Below, piece by piece: positions 1 to 5,779 of a DNA stretch of 7,407 nt. The DNA comes from Mycobacterium sp. (GTDB lineage Bacteria; Actinomycetota; Actinomycetes; Mycobacteriales; Mycobacteriaceae). The stretch is from positions 1 through 7,407 of the forward strand of contig JAGQTR010000425.1 in assembly GCA_020438915.1 (NCBI GenBank). The letters run 5' to 3'. The number at the start of each line of letters is the position of its first letter. The stretch's first letter is position 1. The position numbers were made by a program, and so were the translations under genes. The notes under the pieces were generated by a model. The model was not told where the DNA came from, did no database searches, and was given only the letters and a program-made list of their open reading frames with translations.

Positions 1-215
1 CGACCAGCGCGCTGGAGATGCAGCAAAACGCCTCGCGCGATTCGTGGACCTTCGAGGACACGGAGCAGCGCTTGGCGGGCATCATGCGCCGCATCCACGA
101 CCGCTGCCTGTCCACCGCCGAAGAATACGGCGCGCCAGGTGATTACGTGGTTGGAGCCAACATCGCCGGCTTCACCCGAGTGGCTGACGCAATGCTTGCC
201 CAGGGCCTGGTCTGA
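1..215 (+). CDS. gdhA: NADP-type glutamate dehydrogenase, C-terminal fragment
   Basis: This is the 3' end of a gene cut by the left edge. The frame is open from base 3 and ends at TGA 213-215. About 70 residues remain, running from TSALEMQQNA to VADAMLAQGLV. The closing segment, with GANIAGFTRVADAMLAQG, closely matches the C-terminus of hexameric bacterial NADP-dependent glutamate dehydrogenases such as E. coli GdhA. That enzyme reductively aminates 2-oxoglutarate with ammonium to give glutamate in the cytosol. The catalytic and Rossmann domains lie outside the window, so cofactor preference is inferred from the tail alone. The tail differs from that of the large (about 180 kDa) NAD-dependent GDH also known in mycobacteria. 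The gene ends 31 bp from the convergent osmC stop codon. Confidence 0.9.
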   Translation, partial: TSALEMQQNASRDSWTFEDTEQRLAGIMRRIHDRCLSTAEEYGAPGDYVVGANIAGFTRVADAMLAQGLV

Positions 216-232
216 AGGTTCGCCTCGATCGG

Positions 233-245
233 CTGTTCTGAACAG
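233..245. terminator. Weak inverted repeat between convergent gdhA and osmC
   Basis: CTGTTC-T-GAACAG is a perfect inverted repeat with 6-bp arms; folded as RNA it gives a 5-bp stem and a 3-nt loop. It fills much of the 31-bp gap between the gdhA stop (215) and the osmC stop (247-249), where a bidirectional terminator would be expected. There is no T-tract on either side, though mycobacterial terminators often lack one. The short stem makes this only a candidate; it could equally be a chance palindrome. Confidence 0.25.
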
Positions 246-246
246 G

Positions 247-687
247 CTATGCGAGTTGGGCGTCGACGCTGATTTCAGCACCGGCGAACAACCGCGACAC
301 CGGGCACAACGCGGCGGCCTCGTCGGCAACCTTGGCAAACGCCTCCGCATCGAGGTCGGCCACCTGCGCTCGAACCCGAAGTTTCGAGGTCGTGATGGTG
401 GGCACTCCTCCCACCTCGTCCAGTGTCACGGCCGCAGTGACATCCAAACGCTGTGGTGGGGTCTTGTTCTCTCCCAGCTTCAACGCCAATGCCATGGCGA
501 AGCAGGATGAGTGCGCGGCCGCCGCCAGTTCCTCCGGGCTGGTCTTACCGCCGGGTTGCTCGGTGCGCGCTGCCCAGGTAACCGCCTGACCATCCAATGC
601 CCCGCTGCTGCTGTCCGAGAAGGTGCCCGTGCCCGTGGCCAGCGGGCCCTCCCAGGTCGTCTGAATGCTCCGTTCCGCAATACTCAT
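247..687 (-). CDS. osmC: OsmC-family peroxiredoxin
   Basis: The 146-residue product is full length for OsmC (the E. coli protein is about 143 residues). OsmC/Ohr proteins are cytosolic dimers that reduce organic hydroperoxides with a reactive cysteine pair. Both cysteines are present at the expected spacing: C62 in HSSCFAMALAL and C128 in ALCPVSRLF. The signature stretch around residues 40-70, with R41 and the PEELAAAAHSSCFAMAL block, is of the OsmC rather than the Ohr subtype. The ATG at 685-687 is supported by GAGGAG 7 nt upstream, the only strong Shine-Dalgarno in this window. The gene is divergent from tam and convergent with gdhA, so it is probably transcribed alone. Substrate range (organic versus hydrogen peroxide) cannot be told from sequence. 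Family assignment is firm; the exact orthologue is not. Confidence 0.93.
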   Translation of the reverse strand: MSIAERSIQTTWEGPLATGTGTFSDSSSGALDGQAVTWAARTEQPGGKTSPEELAAAAHSSCFAMALALKLGENKTPPQRLDVTAAVTLDEVGGVPTITTSKLRVRAQVADLDAEAFAKVADEAAALCPVSRLFAGAEISVDAQLA

Positions 688-694
688 TCATCGT

Positions 695-700
695 CTCCTC
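695..700 (-). promoter_or_regulatory. Strong ribosome binding site of osmC
   Basis: GAGGAG on the minus strand lies 7 nt before the osmC ATG. It fixes the start codon and stands out because every other complete gene here lacks a comparable Shine-Dalgarno. Confidence 0.8.
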
Positions 701-744
701 ACGATTGCACTCCCGGGGGACATACGCAGTCCCGCCGGTATCGG

Positions 745-785
745 TAACTGTTTTAATACAAGACTTACTTGGATAAAGCTACTCT
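745..785. promoter_or_regulatory. AT-rich patch in the divergent osmC-tam intergenic region; likely promoter zone
   Basis: The 257-bp gap 688-944 separates divergent osmC and tam. Most of it is GC-rich, but 749-779 is about 70% A+T, which stands out here and fits a promoter zone. On the plus strand TACTCT (780-785) matches the mycobacterial TANNNT -10 pattern and would give tam a leader of roughly 150 nt. On the minus strand TAGCTT (778-783) also fits and would give osmC a leader of roughly 90 nt. Neither has a convincing -35. No clear OhrR-type or other operator was recognised. Assignment of either hexamer is speculative. Confidence 0.35.
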
Positions 786-920
786 CATCCCGGTCGGTTC
801 TGCCGAGCCCCTCGATCGTGCCGAATGCCTGCCGGGGGCGACGGCTTGCCGTGACCGGATCCGACTCGCGGCGGGCGGTGCGGCTGTGGCGTCGTAAAAC
901 CGGCAGCACGCTCGGGCAAT

Positions 921-941
921 GCCAGACAGTGCCAGACTGGC
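921..941. repeat. Tandem and inverted GCCAGAC repeat abutting the tam start codon
   Basis: GCCAGACAGT (921-930) is followed immediately by GCCAGACTGG (931-940), two copies differing only in the last three bases. The second copy is also part of a perfect palindrome, GCCAG-A-CTGGC (931-941), ending 3 nt before the tam ATG. This occupies the position of the ribosome binding site, and no Shine-Dalgarno is visible. It could be an operator half-site pair or an RNA hairpin affecting initiation, or simply chance. Confidence 0.4.
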
Positions 942-944
942 TGC

Positions 945-1709
945 ATGTGGAGTCCGGACGCCTATCTGGTCTACGCCGGTCATCGGGGTAGAGCGTTTTT
1001 CGATCTGCTGTCGCGGGTGGGTGCCCGCAGCCCACGGCGGATAGTCGATCTGGGATGCGGACCCGGCAACCTCACCGCGACCTTGACCGTTCGCTGGCCC
1101 GGTGCGCAGATCGAGGCGTGGGATTCCTCGCCGGAGATGGTCGATGTGGCACGCGAGCGCGGGGTGCCCGCCCGGGTTGGTGATGTGCGGGACTGGATTC
1201 CCGCGCCGGACACCGACGTGGTGGTGAGCAACGCGACGCTGCAGTGGGTGCCCGAGCATCCGGAGCTGCTGGTGCGGTGGACGGGTCAGCTGGCCGCCGG
1301 ATCCTGGCTGGCCGTTCAGGTTCCCGGCAACTTCGACCAACCCTCGCATCAAGCGGTGCGCGAGCTGGTCGCTCAACCCCAGTGGTCGGATATTCTGCAG
1401 GACTTCCCATTTCGCGAGTCCGATGTCGTGCAATCGCCTGCCGGGTACGCCGGGCTGCTCAGCGACGCCGGATGTTCGGTCGACGCCTGGGAGACCACCT
1501 ATGTCCACGAGTTGACCGGGGCGGATCCGGTGCTGGAGTGGATCACCGGTACGGCGCTGCGGCCGGTGCGCAGCAGACTGAACGACGAGCAGTGGGAGCA
1601 GTTCCGGGCCGAGCTGCTCCCGCTGCTCGATGCCTCCTACCCGGTTCGGGCGGATGGCACGACGTACTTCCCGTTCCGTCGGGTTTTCGTGGTGGCCCAG
1701 CGCAAGTGA
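945..1709 (+). CDS. tam: Trans-aconitate 2-methyltransferase
   Basis: The 254-residue product is full length for Tam, a cytosolic SAM-dependent enzyme that methylates trans-aconitate, an inhibitory by-product of the citrate cycle intermediate cis-aconitate, to its monomethyl ester. A class I methyltransferase fold is visible. Motif I is VDLGCGPGN at residues 34-42, the acidic end of strand beta-2 is D60 in EAWDSSPEM, then comes DVRDW at 80-84. Family-specific blocks are SNATLQWVPEH (95-105) and TGTALRPVRS (201-210), both characteristic of Tam rather than of generic methyltransferases. The start MWSPDAYL matches the usual N-terminus of mycobacterial Tam as I recall it. No in-frame ATG or GTG lies close upstream and no Shine-Dalgarno is seen. 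The gene ends 19 bp from the convergent gene at 1729. Substrate assignment rests on family similarity. Confidence 0.92.
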   Translation: MWSPDAYLVYAGHRGRAFFDLLSRVGARSPRRIVDLGCGPGNLTATLTVRWPGAQIEAWDSSPEMVDVARERGVPARVGDVRDWIPAPDTDVVVSNATLQWVPEHPELLVRWTGQLAAGSWLAVQVPGNFDQPSHQAVRELVAQPQWSDILQDFPFRESDVVQSPAGYAGLLSDAGCSVDAWETTYVHELTGADPVLEWITGTALRPVRSRLNDEQWEQFRAELLPLLDASYPVRADGTTYFPFRRVFVVAQRK

Positions 1710-1728
1710 GGCCGCTCGAGATCATCTG

Positions 1729-2220
1729 TCAGGGGTGGTAGGGCACCCCGACTGCACGAAAGACGAATTCGGGCGGCACGTCAAAGGCCAGCGAGGTGCG
1801 CGGCAGCCGAACCAGCACGTCCTCGGGAATGTCCTCCTTGTAATGCAAGGACAACTCACCCGAACATCGCGGGTCGACGGCAGCCACATCGACGTCGAGG
1901 GTGAGGCCGGTGGCCGACAGTTCGGCGGTCACCGGACCGGACTGCGCCGCGTCCCAGCGATGGTCGATCGTGCGCCCGGCCAGCTTGGGGACCGAAGACA
2001 ACGTGCCCACCACGCGTTGCTCGGTCAGCACCAGCGCGCCGACGTAGCTCGCGACACTGCCAGAGGAGCGCAGTCCCGGGACGACGCCACGGAAGCGGCG
2101 GGTGACGGCCACATATTCGGCGATGAACAGCAGACCTTCGGCCTCGACCTCGGTGCGTAGCGTGCTGGGGAGCTTGCCGATACGGAGGAGCTTCCGAAGA
2201 AATACGGCCATATACGCCAC
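1729..2220 (-). CDS. Conserved mycobacterial protein of unknown function (Rv0307c-like)
   Basis: The 163-residue protein has no signal peptide or clear membrane helix. I recognise it only by position and general look as resembling M. tuberculosis Rv0307c, itself uncharacterised. The N-terminus is basic (VFLRKLLRIGKLPSTLR), followed by a predicted beta-rich body. The stretch VGALVLTEQRVVGTLS (residues 60-75) resembles the strand pattern of bacterial PH-like or GRAM-like domains, where a 'lT..Rl' motif is common; this is a weak inference. Start choice is open: GTG at 2218-2220, or ATG three codons in (2209-2211). Neither has a Shine-Dalgarno. The gene is divergent from the PAP2 gene at 2293 across a gap of about 72 bp, so the two may share a control region. 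A functional assignment is not possible. Confidence 0.8.
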   Translation of the reverse strand: MAYMAVFLRKLLRIGKLPSTLRTEVEAEGLLFIAEYVAVTRRFRGVVPGLRSSGSVASYVGALVLTEQRVVGTLSSVPKLAGRTIDHRWDAAQSGPVTAELSATGLTLDVDVAAVDPRCSGELSLHYKEDIPEDVLVRLPRTSLAFDVPPEFVFRAVGVPYHP

Positions 2221-2292
2221 GGTAGCTCAGCCGGTTTGACCCCCACAGCGCCGCAGCGGGTGCTCGCGCACCGACTCTGGTACCACTGTGAG

Positions 2293-2964
2293 ATGCATAC
2301 GCGCCGGGGCTGGCTGATCGGTACCGCCGCGGCGGCCGTCGGTGTCTACGCGCTGCTGTGGCTGGGCGTGGTCCAGAACTGGGCGTGGCTGGCGCGTGTC
2401 GACGCGTGGGCGCTGGAGCCGGCGCATCGTTTGGGCTCGACACATCCGGGCTGGATCACGGCGTGGAATGTGTTCTGCACGGTGCTCGGACCGAACGCCT
2501 TCCGGCTGGTGGTGCTCGTCGTGATCGTCGTGGCACTGACCCGGCGCAACGTCCGCATCGCGATGTTCCTGGTGATCAGCGTGGAGCTCAGCGGCCTGGT
2601 TACCGAGATCGCCAAAGCGCTTGCGGACCGGCCGCGCCCGGCCACCGCGATGGTGACGGCGTACGGGACGTCCTTCCCCTCCGGACACGCGCTCGGGGTG
2701 ATCGTCGCGGTACTGGCACTGCTCACCGTCGCACTTCCGGTGGTGTGCACGTGGCGGCGCGGGTGGCTGATCGCACTCGGCGTCGGGGTGGTCGTCGCGA
2801 TAGGCGCCGGCCGGGTGGTACTCAACGTGCACCACCCGTCGGACGTGATCGCCGGGTGGTCGCTGGGATATGCGTACTTCGTGGCCTGCGTGCTGATGGT
2901 GCCGCCGCTGCGCCCCATCACCCAATCGGACGAAACACCGGCAGTGCCCGGTAGCGCACCCTGA
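2293..2964 (+). CDS. PAP2-family integral membrane lipid phosphatase (Rv0308-like)
   Basis: The 223-residue protein has about six hydrophobic segments, near residues 7-28, 54-66, 70-83, 89-104, 133-152 and 158-173, then one at 186-205. The three-part type 2 phosphatidic acid phosphatase signature is intact. KX6RP is K108 to P116 (KALADRPRP), PSGH is 129-132, and the last motif gives R174, H180 and D184 in GRVVLNVHHPSD, with Gly in place of the usual Ser. Such enzymes dephosphorylate lipid phosphates or pyrophosphates (phosphatidate, polyprenyl pyrophosphates), normally on the outer face of the membrane; the substrate is unknown here. The ATG at 2293 gives a normal start just before helix 1. 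In-frame GTG (2260) and TTG (2236) starts would add a non-conserved tail. Residues from about 209 onward form a hydrophilic tail encoded entirely in the overlap with the next gene. Confidence 0.88.
   Translation: MHTRRGWLIGTAAAAVGVYALLWLGVVQNWAWLARVDAWALEPAHRLGSTHPGWITAWNVFCTVLGPNAFRLVVLVVIVVALTRRNVRIAMFLVISVELSGLVTEIAKALADRPRPATAMVTAYGTSFPSGHALGVIVAVLALLTVALPVVCTWRRGWLIALGVGVVVAIGAGRVVLNVHHPSDVIAGWSLGYAYFVACVLMVPPLRPITQSDETPAVPGSAP
2918..2964. other. 47-bp convergent overlap of two coding 3' ends
   Basis: The plus-strand PAP2 gene stops at 2962-2964 while the minus-strand PAP2-kinase gene stops at 2918-2920. The last ~15 codons of each therefore lie on opposite strands of the same DNA. No intrinsic terminator can lie in a gap, because there is none, so transcripts from the two promoters must converge and could form antisense pairs. 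The overlapped plus-strand codons specify a hydrophilic tail (ITQSDETPAVPGSAP). The minus-strand ones specify the end of the kinase-like domain. Confidence 0.85.
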
Positions 2965-4414
2965 AGCTAGCCTTGATCAATTCGGTACCCACCTCACCGT
3001 CGAGCGCCAGATCAGCAGGACCGTCGACCGATTCGAACGTGAACTCCGGCACCCGCAGTTCGTGATAGAGGGGGCTGCGCTCCAGCCGCCCCAACGCCAG
3101 CGAACCCAGGATGCGCAGCCGGCTCAACCTGCGACCGGTTTCCAGAATCCGGATGTCGATGAGCCCGTCGTCCATCCGGGTTCGCCGCGACGGAGCGAAG
3201 CCCGATGGCAGGTAGATGGAGTTCCCGAGAAAGAACAGCGACGTCTGCAACGTGTGGTTGTCGTAGGCGATGCGGACGGGTTCGTCGCGCCGCAGCGTGC
3301 GGAACATCGCGTAGATACCGGCCAACGGTTTGCCGATCCGATGCTCGAGTTTCTCGCGGGTCTGCACGAAATACGGGTAGGCGCCGATGCTCGCGGTGTT
3401 GACCACCATCTGCTTTTCGTTGAGGCAAACGATGTCGACACAGGACACGGTGCCCCGCTGGATCGCCGCGACGGCCTTGGCGGTGGTGTCACACCCGATG
3501 TCTTTGGCGAAGTGGTTGAAAGTACCGGCCGGAAAGACCGCCAGCGGGACGCCCACGTCGATTGCCACCGCGGCCGCGGCGGCGACCGTGCCGTCCCCAC
3601 CGCCGATGGCCAGCACCTCGGCCTCGGTTGCCGCCGACCGCAACACTTCGGCGACGTCGTCGTGTTCGGTCAACTCCACGATCTTCGCGTCGGGAAGGGC
3701 TTCGCGCACCTCATCGAGCACCCGAGCCCCGGTCCCACCGCCCGAAGCCGGGTTCACGACCAGGGTCACGCCCGCACCCTTGGGGCGCGCGGCGGTTTCC
3801 ACCCGAAGCGGTGCGGCGGGGGCGGGTAACCGCGCCTCGACTATCGGCGGAACGACCCGTGCGCCCAGCACCGCGATCCCGGCGCCGATACCGAAGCCGG
3901 CAAGCACATCGCCGGGGTAGTGCGCCCCGGTGGCCACCCGTGACATCCCGACCAAACCGGCGAGCAACGCCAGGCCCAGACCCAGGGGAGGGTTTTCCAG
4001 CCCTACCCCTACTGCGAACGCCGCGGCACTGGCCGAATGGCCCGACGGCAACGAATTCGAGGTCGGCAACCGCCGCGCCTGCCGCGTCAGCGGTACGAGG
4101 AGGCGGTCGGGCCGCTCACGTCGCCATACCCGCTTGGCCAGTTGGTTGGTGACCAGGCTGGTCAGCGCCAGCGTGACCACCCCTCTCGCGGCGCCCCGCT
4201 TGGCCGACGGGCTTCCGGCCGCCGTCAGCGCCGCCGCGATCGCGAACCACAGCTTGGAGTGATCTGCGGCCCAGGTCAGGCGCGGCATCACCGTGTCGAT
4301 GAGTGGGCTGGGGGACTCCGCGACGGCTTCGAACACCTCGCGGTCCAACGTGCCCAGGCCTTCACCGATCTGCCGAATTCCACGGCGGCGACGCGTTAAG
4401 GGCGGTAGGTCCAT
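2918..4414 (-). CDS. Bifunctional PAP2 phosphatase / diacylglycerol kinase-like fusion
   Basis: The 498-residue protein joins two opposing lipid-phosphate domains. The N-terminal PAP2 part (about 20-195) has K94 to P102 (KRVWRRERP), PSGH at 123-126 and SRVATGAHYPGD with R159, H165 and D169; hydrophobic segments lie near 54-67, 79-92, 127-139, 144-157 and 170-189. The C-terminal part (about 214-498) is a DAGK/LCB5-type lipid kinase, with VNPASGGG (220-227), GGGDGTV (271-277), PAGTFNHFAKDIG (295-307), DGLIDI (416-421) and LDGE (471-474). The usual Asp after Asn in GTxND is His301, which I recall in other members of this fusion class. The family would phosphorylate diacylglycerol or related lipids in the cytosol and dephosphorylate lipid phosphates on the outer face. 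Actual substrates are unknown. The ATG start lacks a Shine-Dalgarno but has a leaderless-type -10. The gene is not at the corresponding position of the H37Rv locus as I recall it. Confidence 0.9.
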   Translation of the reverse strand: MDLPPLTRRRRGIRQIGEGLGTLDREVFEAVAESPSPLIDTVMPRLTWAADHSKLWFAIAAALTAAGSPSAKRGAARGVVTLALTSLVTNQLAKRVWRRERPDRLLVPLTRQARRLPTSNSLPSGHSASAAAFAVGVGLENPPLGLGLALLAGLVGMSRVATGAHYPGDVLAGFGIGAGIAVLGARVVPPIVEARLPAPAAPLRVETAARPKGAGVTLVVNPASGGGTGARVLDEVREALPDAKIVELTEHDDVAEVLRSAATEAEVLAIGGGDGTVAAAAAVAIDVGVPLAVFPAGTFNHFAKDIGCDTTAKAVAAIQRGTVSCVDIVCLNEKQMVVNTASIGAYPYFVQTREKLEHRIGKPLAGIYAMFRTLRRDEPVRIAYDNHTLQTSLFFLGNSIYLPSGFAPSRRTRMDDGLIDIRILETGRRLSRLRILGSLALGRLERSPLYHELRVPEFTFESVDGPADLALDGEVGTELIKASFRVRYRALPVFRPIG

Positions 4415-4420
4415 GCCGCC

Positions 4421-4426
4421 AACCTA
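4421..4426 (-). promoter_or_regulatory. Candidate -10 element for leaderless transcription of the PAP2-kinase gene
   Basis: Read on the minus strand, TAGGTT matches the mycobacterial TANNNT -10 pattern and is followed by six bases (GGCGGC) and then the ATG at 4412-4414. A transcription start about 7 nt downstream would fall on the A of the start codon. No good -35 is visible, which is common in mycobacteria. The absence of a Shine-Dalgarno supports this reading. Confidence 0.45.
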
Positions 4427-4508
4427 GCGGTACCTCGGGCCGGCGCCGCGACCCGATCGTGTCCGAATCTTTATGGCGAGCACGGCTCGGGTCGGCAACG
4501 ATGGGTTC

Positions 4509-5180
4509 GTGCGCCGACTGCTGATACTGCTGTGCGCGACGGCGGCCTGTGTGGTGATGGGCTCGGTGACCGCGCCGGCATCGATGGCGGAGTTCACGCC
4601 GTGGTTCGCCCGCTCGGTCGCGGGTGCCACCCAGGTGCTGTCGGTCACCGGTGTAGGCGGCTCAGACGCCAAACTGGATGTGTGGGAGCGCACCGGCGCC
4701 GGCTGGCAGCCCGTGGACGGCGGAATCGGCATTCCGGCGAAAATCGGTTCGAAAGGTATGTCGCCTGACCACTTCGACGGATCGATGATGACTCCGAAGG
4801 GCGTCTATACACTCGATTTCGCCTTCGGCACCGAACCCAATCCCGGCGGCGGTCTGTCCTACGTTCAGGTGGGTCCCGACCATTGGTGGGACGGCGACAT
4901 GAAAAGCCCGACCTACAACACGATGCAGGTGTGCAAGAAGGACCAGTGCCCGTTCAACACGTCGTTGAGCTCGGGCACCGAGAACCTGCAGATACCGCAG
5001 TACGCACACGCGGTGGTGATGGGCGTGAACAAAGAGCGAATTCCGGGTAAGGGTGGGGCGTTCTTCGTGCACAGCACCGATGGCGGAGCTACCGCGGGGT
5101 GCGTGGCTATCGACGACGCCACCCTGGTCAAGATCATGCGGTGGCTGCGGCCGGGCGCGATGATCGCAATCACCGAGTAG
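4509..5180 (+). CDS. Exported YkuD-like (L,D-transpeptidase fold) protein, Rv0309-like
   Basis: The 223-residue product starts at GTG 4509, chosen because MRRLLILLCATAACVVMGSV makes a textbook signal peptide at the N-terminus. Cleavage is likely after residue 27 (APASMA|EF). An upstream in-frame ATG at 4473 would add 12 residues before the signal and is less likely. The mature part has TPKGVYTLDFAFG (95-107), NPGGGLSYVQVG (111-122), two close cysteines (C142, C147) that may form a disulfide, and an active-site-like stretch with H188 and C198 in VHSTDGGATAGCVAIDD. YkuD L,D-transpeptidases cross-link peptidoglycan or attach proteins to it, using such a His/Cys pair. The block differs from the classical SHGC(I/V)R form: Ala replaces the second His and no Arg or Asn follows Cys. 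The real activity is therefore unsure. I recognise it as the family of M. tuberculosis Rv0309, annotated as exported. Confidence 0.85.
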   Translation: MRRLLILLCATAACVVMGSVTAPASMAEFTPWFARSVAGATQVLSVTGVGGSDAKLDVWERTGAGWQPVDGGIGIPAKIGSKGMSPDHFDGSMMTPKGVYTLDFAFGTEPNPGGGLSYVQVGPDHWWDGDMKSPTYNTMQVCKKDQCPFNTSLSSGTENLQIPQYAHAVVMGVNKERIPGKGGAFFVHSTDGGATAGCVAIDDATLVKIMRWLRPGAMIAITE

Positions 5181-5202
5181 TCGCCAGCGCGGCCGGATTG
5201 CG

Positions 5203-5248
5203 GTCAGAGATTCAGCGCACGGTGTCGAGTCACAGATTCAGCGCGCGG
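5203..5248. repeat. 26-bp-period direct repeat duplicating the 3' end of the NTF2-like gene
   Basis: Bases 5203-5222 and 5229-5248 match at 18 of 20 positions. The right copy encodes the last codons of the minus-strand NTF2-like gene (R-A-L-N-L-stop). The left copy, in the gap between the two convergent stops, reads R-A-L-N-L-stop as well (CGT GCG CTG AAT CTC TGA). The period is 26 bp, so the second copy is out of frame with the first and is not translated with it. It looks like a small tandem duplication of a gene end. Confidence 0.7.
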
Positions 5249-5697
5249 CCGGGCTTGACCTTGAAGTTCAACGCTTCCAACGACATCGAGGCATCGTAGG
5301 TACGGTCGTAGCCGGTCTCGCAGATCTTCCAGCCGTCCTCGGTTCTGCGGTACCGATCGTGATAGAAACCCGCACCGATCAACATGAAATTGAAGGCGGG
5401 CGCGATCACACGATCTTGGAGGTACCAGGTTGCCCGGGCAGTGTCACCCTCGACGGTGATCTCGGGGTGGTTGACTCGGTGCTCGGTGAGGATCTCGGGT
5501 CCCAGTGAGTTGCGCATGAACCCGACGAGCTCGTCACGGCTGGTGAAATGGTGTTCCTCGCCGGCCGATTCGCCGTACCTACCGACCACGTCCTCGGTGA
5601 GCGTGTCGGCGAACTCATCCCAGTGTTTGGTGTCGAGTGCGCGCAGATACCGGTACTTGACTCCCTTGATGTCCTCGATGTCACCCATGGCCGACAT
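5230..5697 (-). CDS. NTF2-like / SnoaL-type protein (Rv0310c-like)
   Basis: From ATG 5695-5697 the product has 155 residues; a second ATG three codons in (5686-5688) is equally possible. The pattern fits the SnoaL-like branch of the NTF2 cone fold. There is an N-terminal helix with DIKGVKYRYLRALDTKHWDEF, then DTLTEDVVGRYGES, HHFTSRDELVGFM, a strand with HRVNHPEITVEGD, TARATWYLQDRV, and an HDRYRRTEDGWKI strand near the C-terminus. Members include dehydratases such as bile-acid 7-alpha-dehydratase and scytalone dehydratase, polyketide cyclases and non-catalytic binding proteins. The pocket His and Asp/Tyr residues needed for dehydration cannot be assigned with confidence by eye, so the function is left open. 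There is no signal peptide, so it is cytosolic. The open frame continues upstream to 5904, but that part overlaps the divergent Hsp70-like gene and has no family features. Confidence 0.82.
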   Translation of the reverse strand: MSAMGDIEDIKGVKYRYLRALDTKHWDEFADTLTEDVVGRYGESAGEEHHFTSRDELVGFMRNSLGPEILTEHRVNHPEITVEGDTARATWYLQDRVIAPAFNFMLIGAGFYHDRYRRTEDGWKICETGYDRTYDASMSLEALNFKVKPGRALNL

Positions 5698-5703
5698 TGC
5701 AGC

Positions 5704-5709
5704 ACAATC
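5704..5709 (-). promoter_or_regulatory. Candidate -10 element of the NTF2-like gene
   Basis: GATTGT on the minus strand keeps the two most conserved positions of TANNNT (A at 2, T at 6). It sits six bases before the ATG at 5695-5697, the spacing expected for a leaderless transcript. It has a mismatch at position 1 and no visible -35, so support is modest. It favours the 5697 start over the inner ATG. Confidence 0.3.
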
Positions 5710-5763
5710 GGCGTTCCGATGCATAAGCCCGAGTGTCTGACCGGCTGGAATGCTTTCAGACGC

Positions 5764-5769
5764 TATCGT
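5764..5769 (+). promoter_or_regulatory. Candidate -10 element of the Hsp70-like gene
   Basis: TATCGT matches TANNNT and ends 10 nt before the ATG at 5780, predicting a leader of only a few bases. No Shine-Dalgarno precedes that ATG. An in-frame GTG at 5768 overlaps the hexamer, which makes it an unlikely start if this is the promoter. Confidence 0.4.
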
Positions 5770-5779
5770 GGCCTCGGTC

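Noticed and set aside
233..245. Possible LexA/SOS-type operator in the palindrome CTGTTC-T-GAACAG
   Set aside because: The mycobacterial SOS box has TCGAAC and GTTCGA half-sites with a 4-nt spacer, which this lacks. It also sits between two gene ends, not at a promoter.
765..1508. 247-codon minus-strand open frame opposite tam
   Set aside because: It overlaps tam and the intergenic region and has no domain; tam motifs on the plus strand are unmistakable.
2236..2292. Upstream TTG/GTG starts for the PAP2 gene, and a 5-bp-stem hairpin at 2259-2272
   Set aside because: The extra N-terminus would be a polar non-conserved tail before helix 1. The hairpin is short and typical of chance pairing in GC-rich DNA.
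2227..2925. Long minus-strand open frame across the PAP2 gene
   Set aside because: Its composition is His/Arg/Asp-rich low-complexity antisense, while the plus strand has the full PAP2 signature.
3062..4152. Several plus-strand open frames opposite the PAP2-kinase gene
   Set aside because: They are antisense frames of a GC-rich gene with full kinase and phosphatase motifs on the minus strand, and their products are Arg/Pro-rich without motifs.
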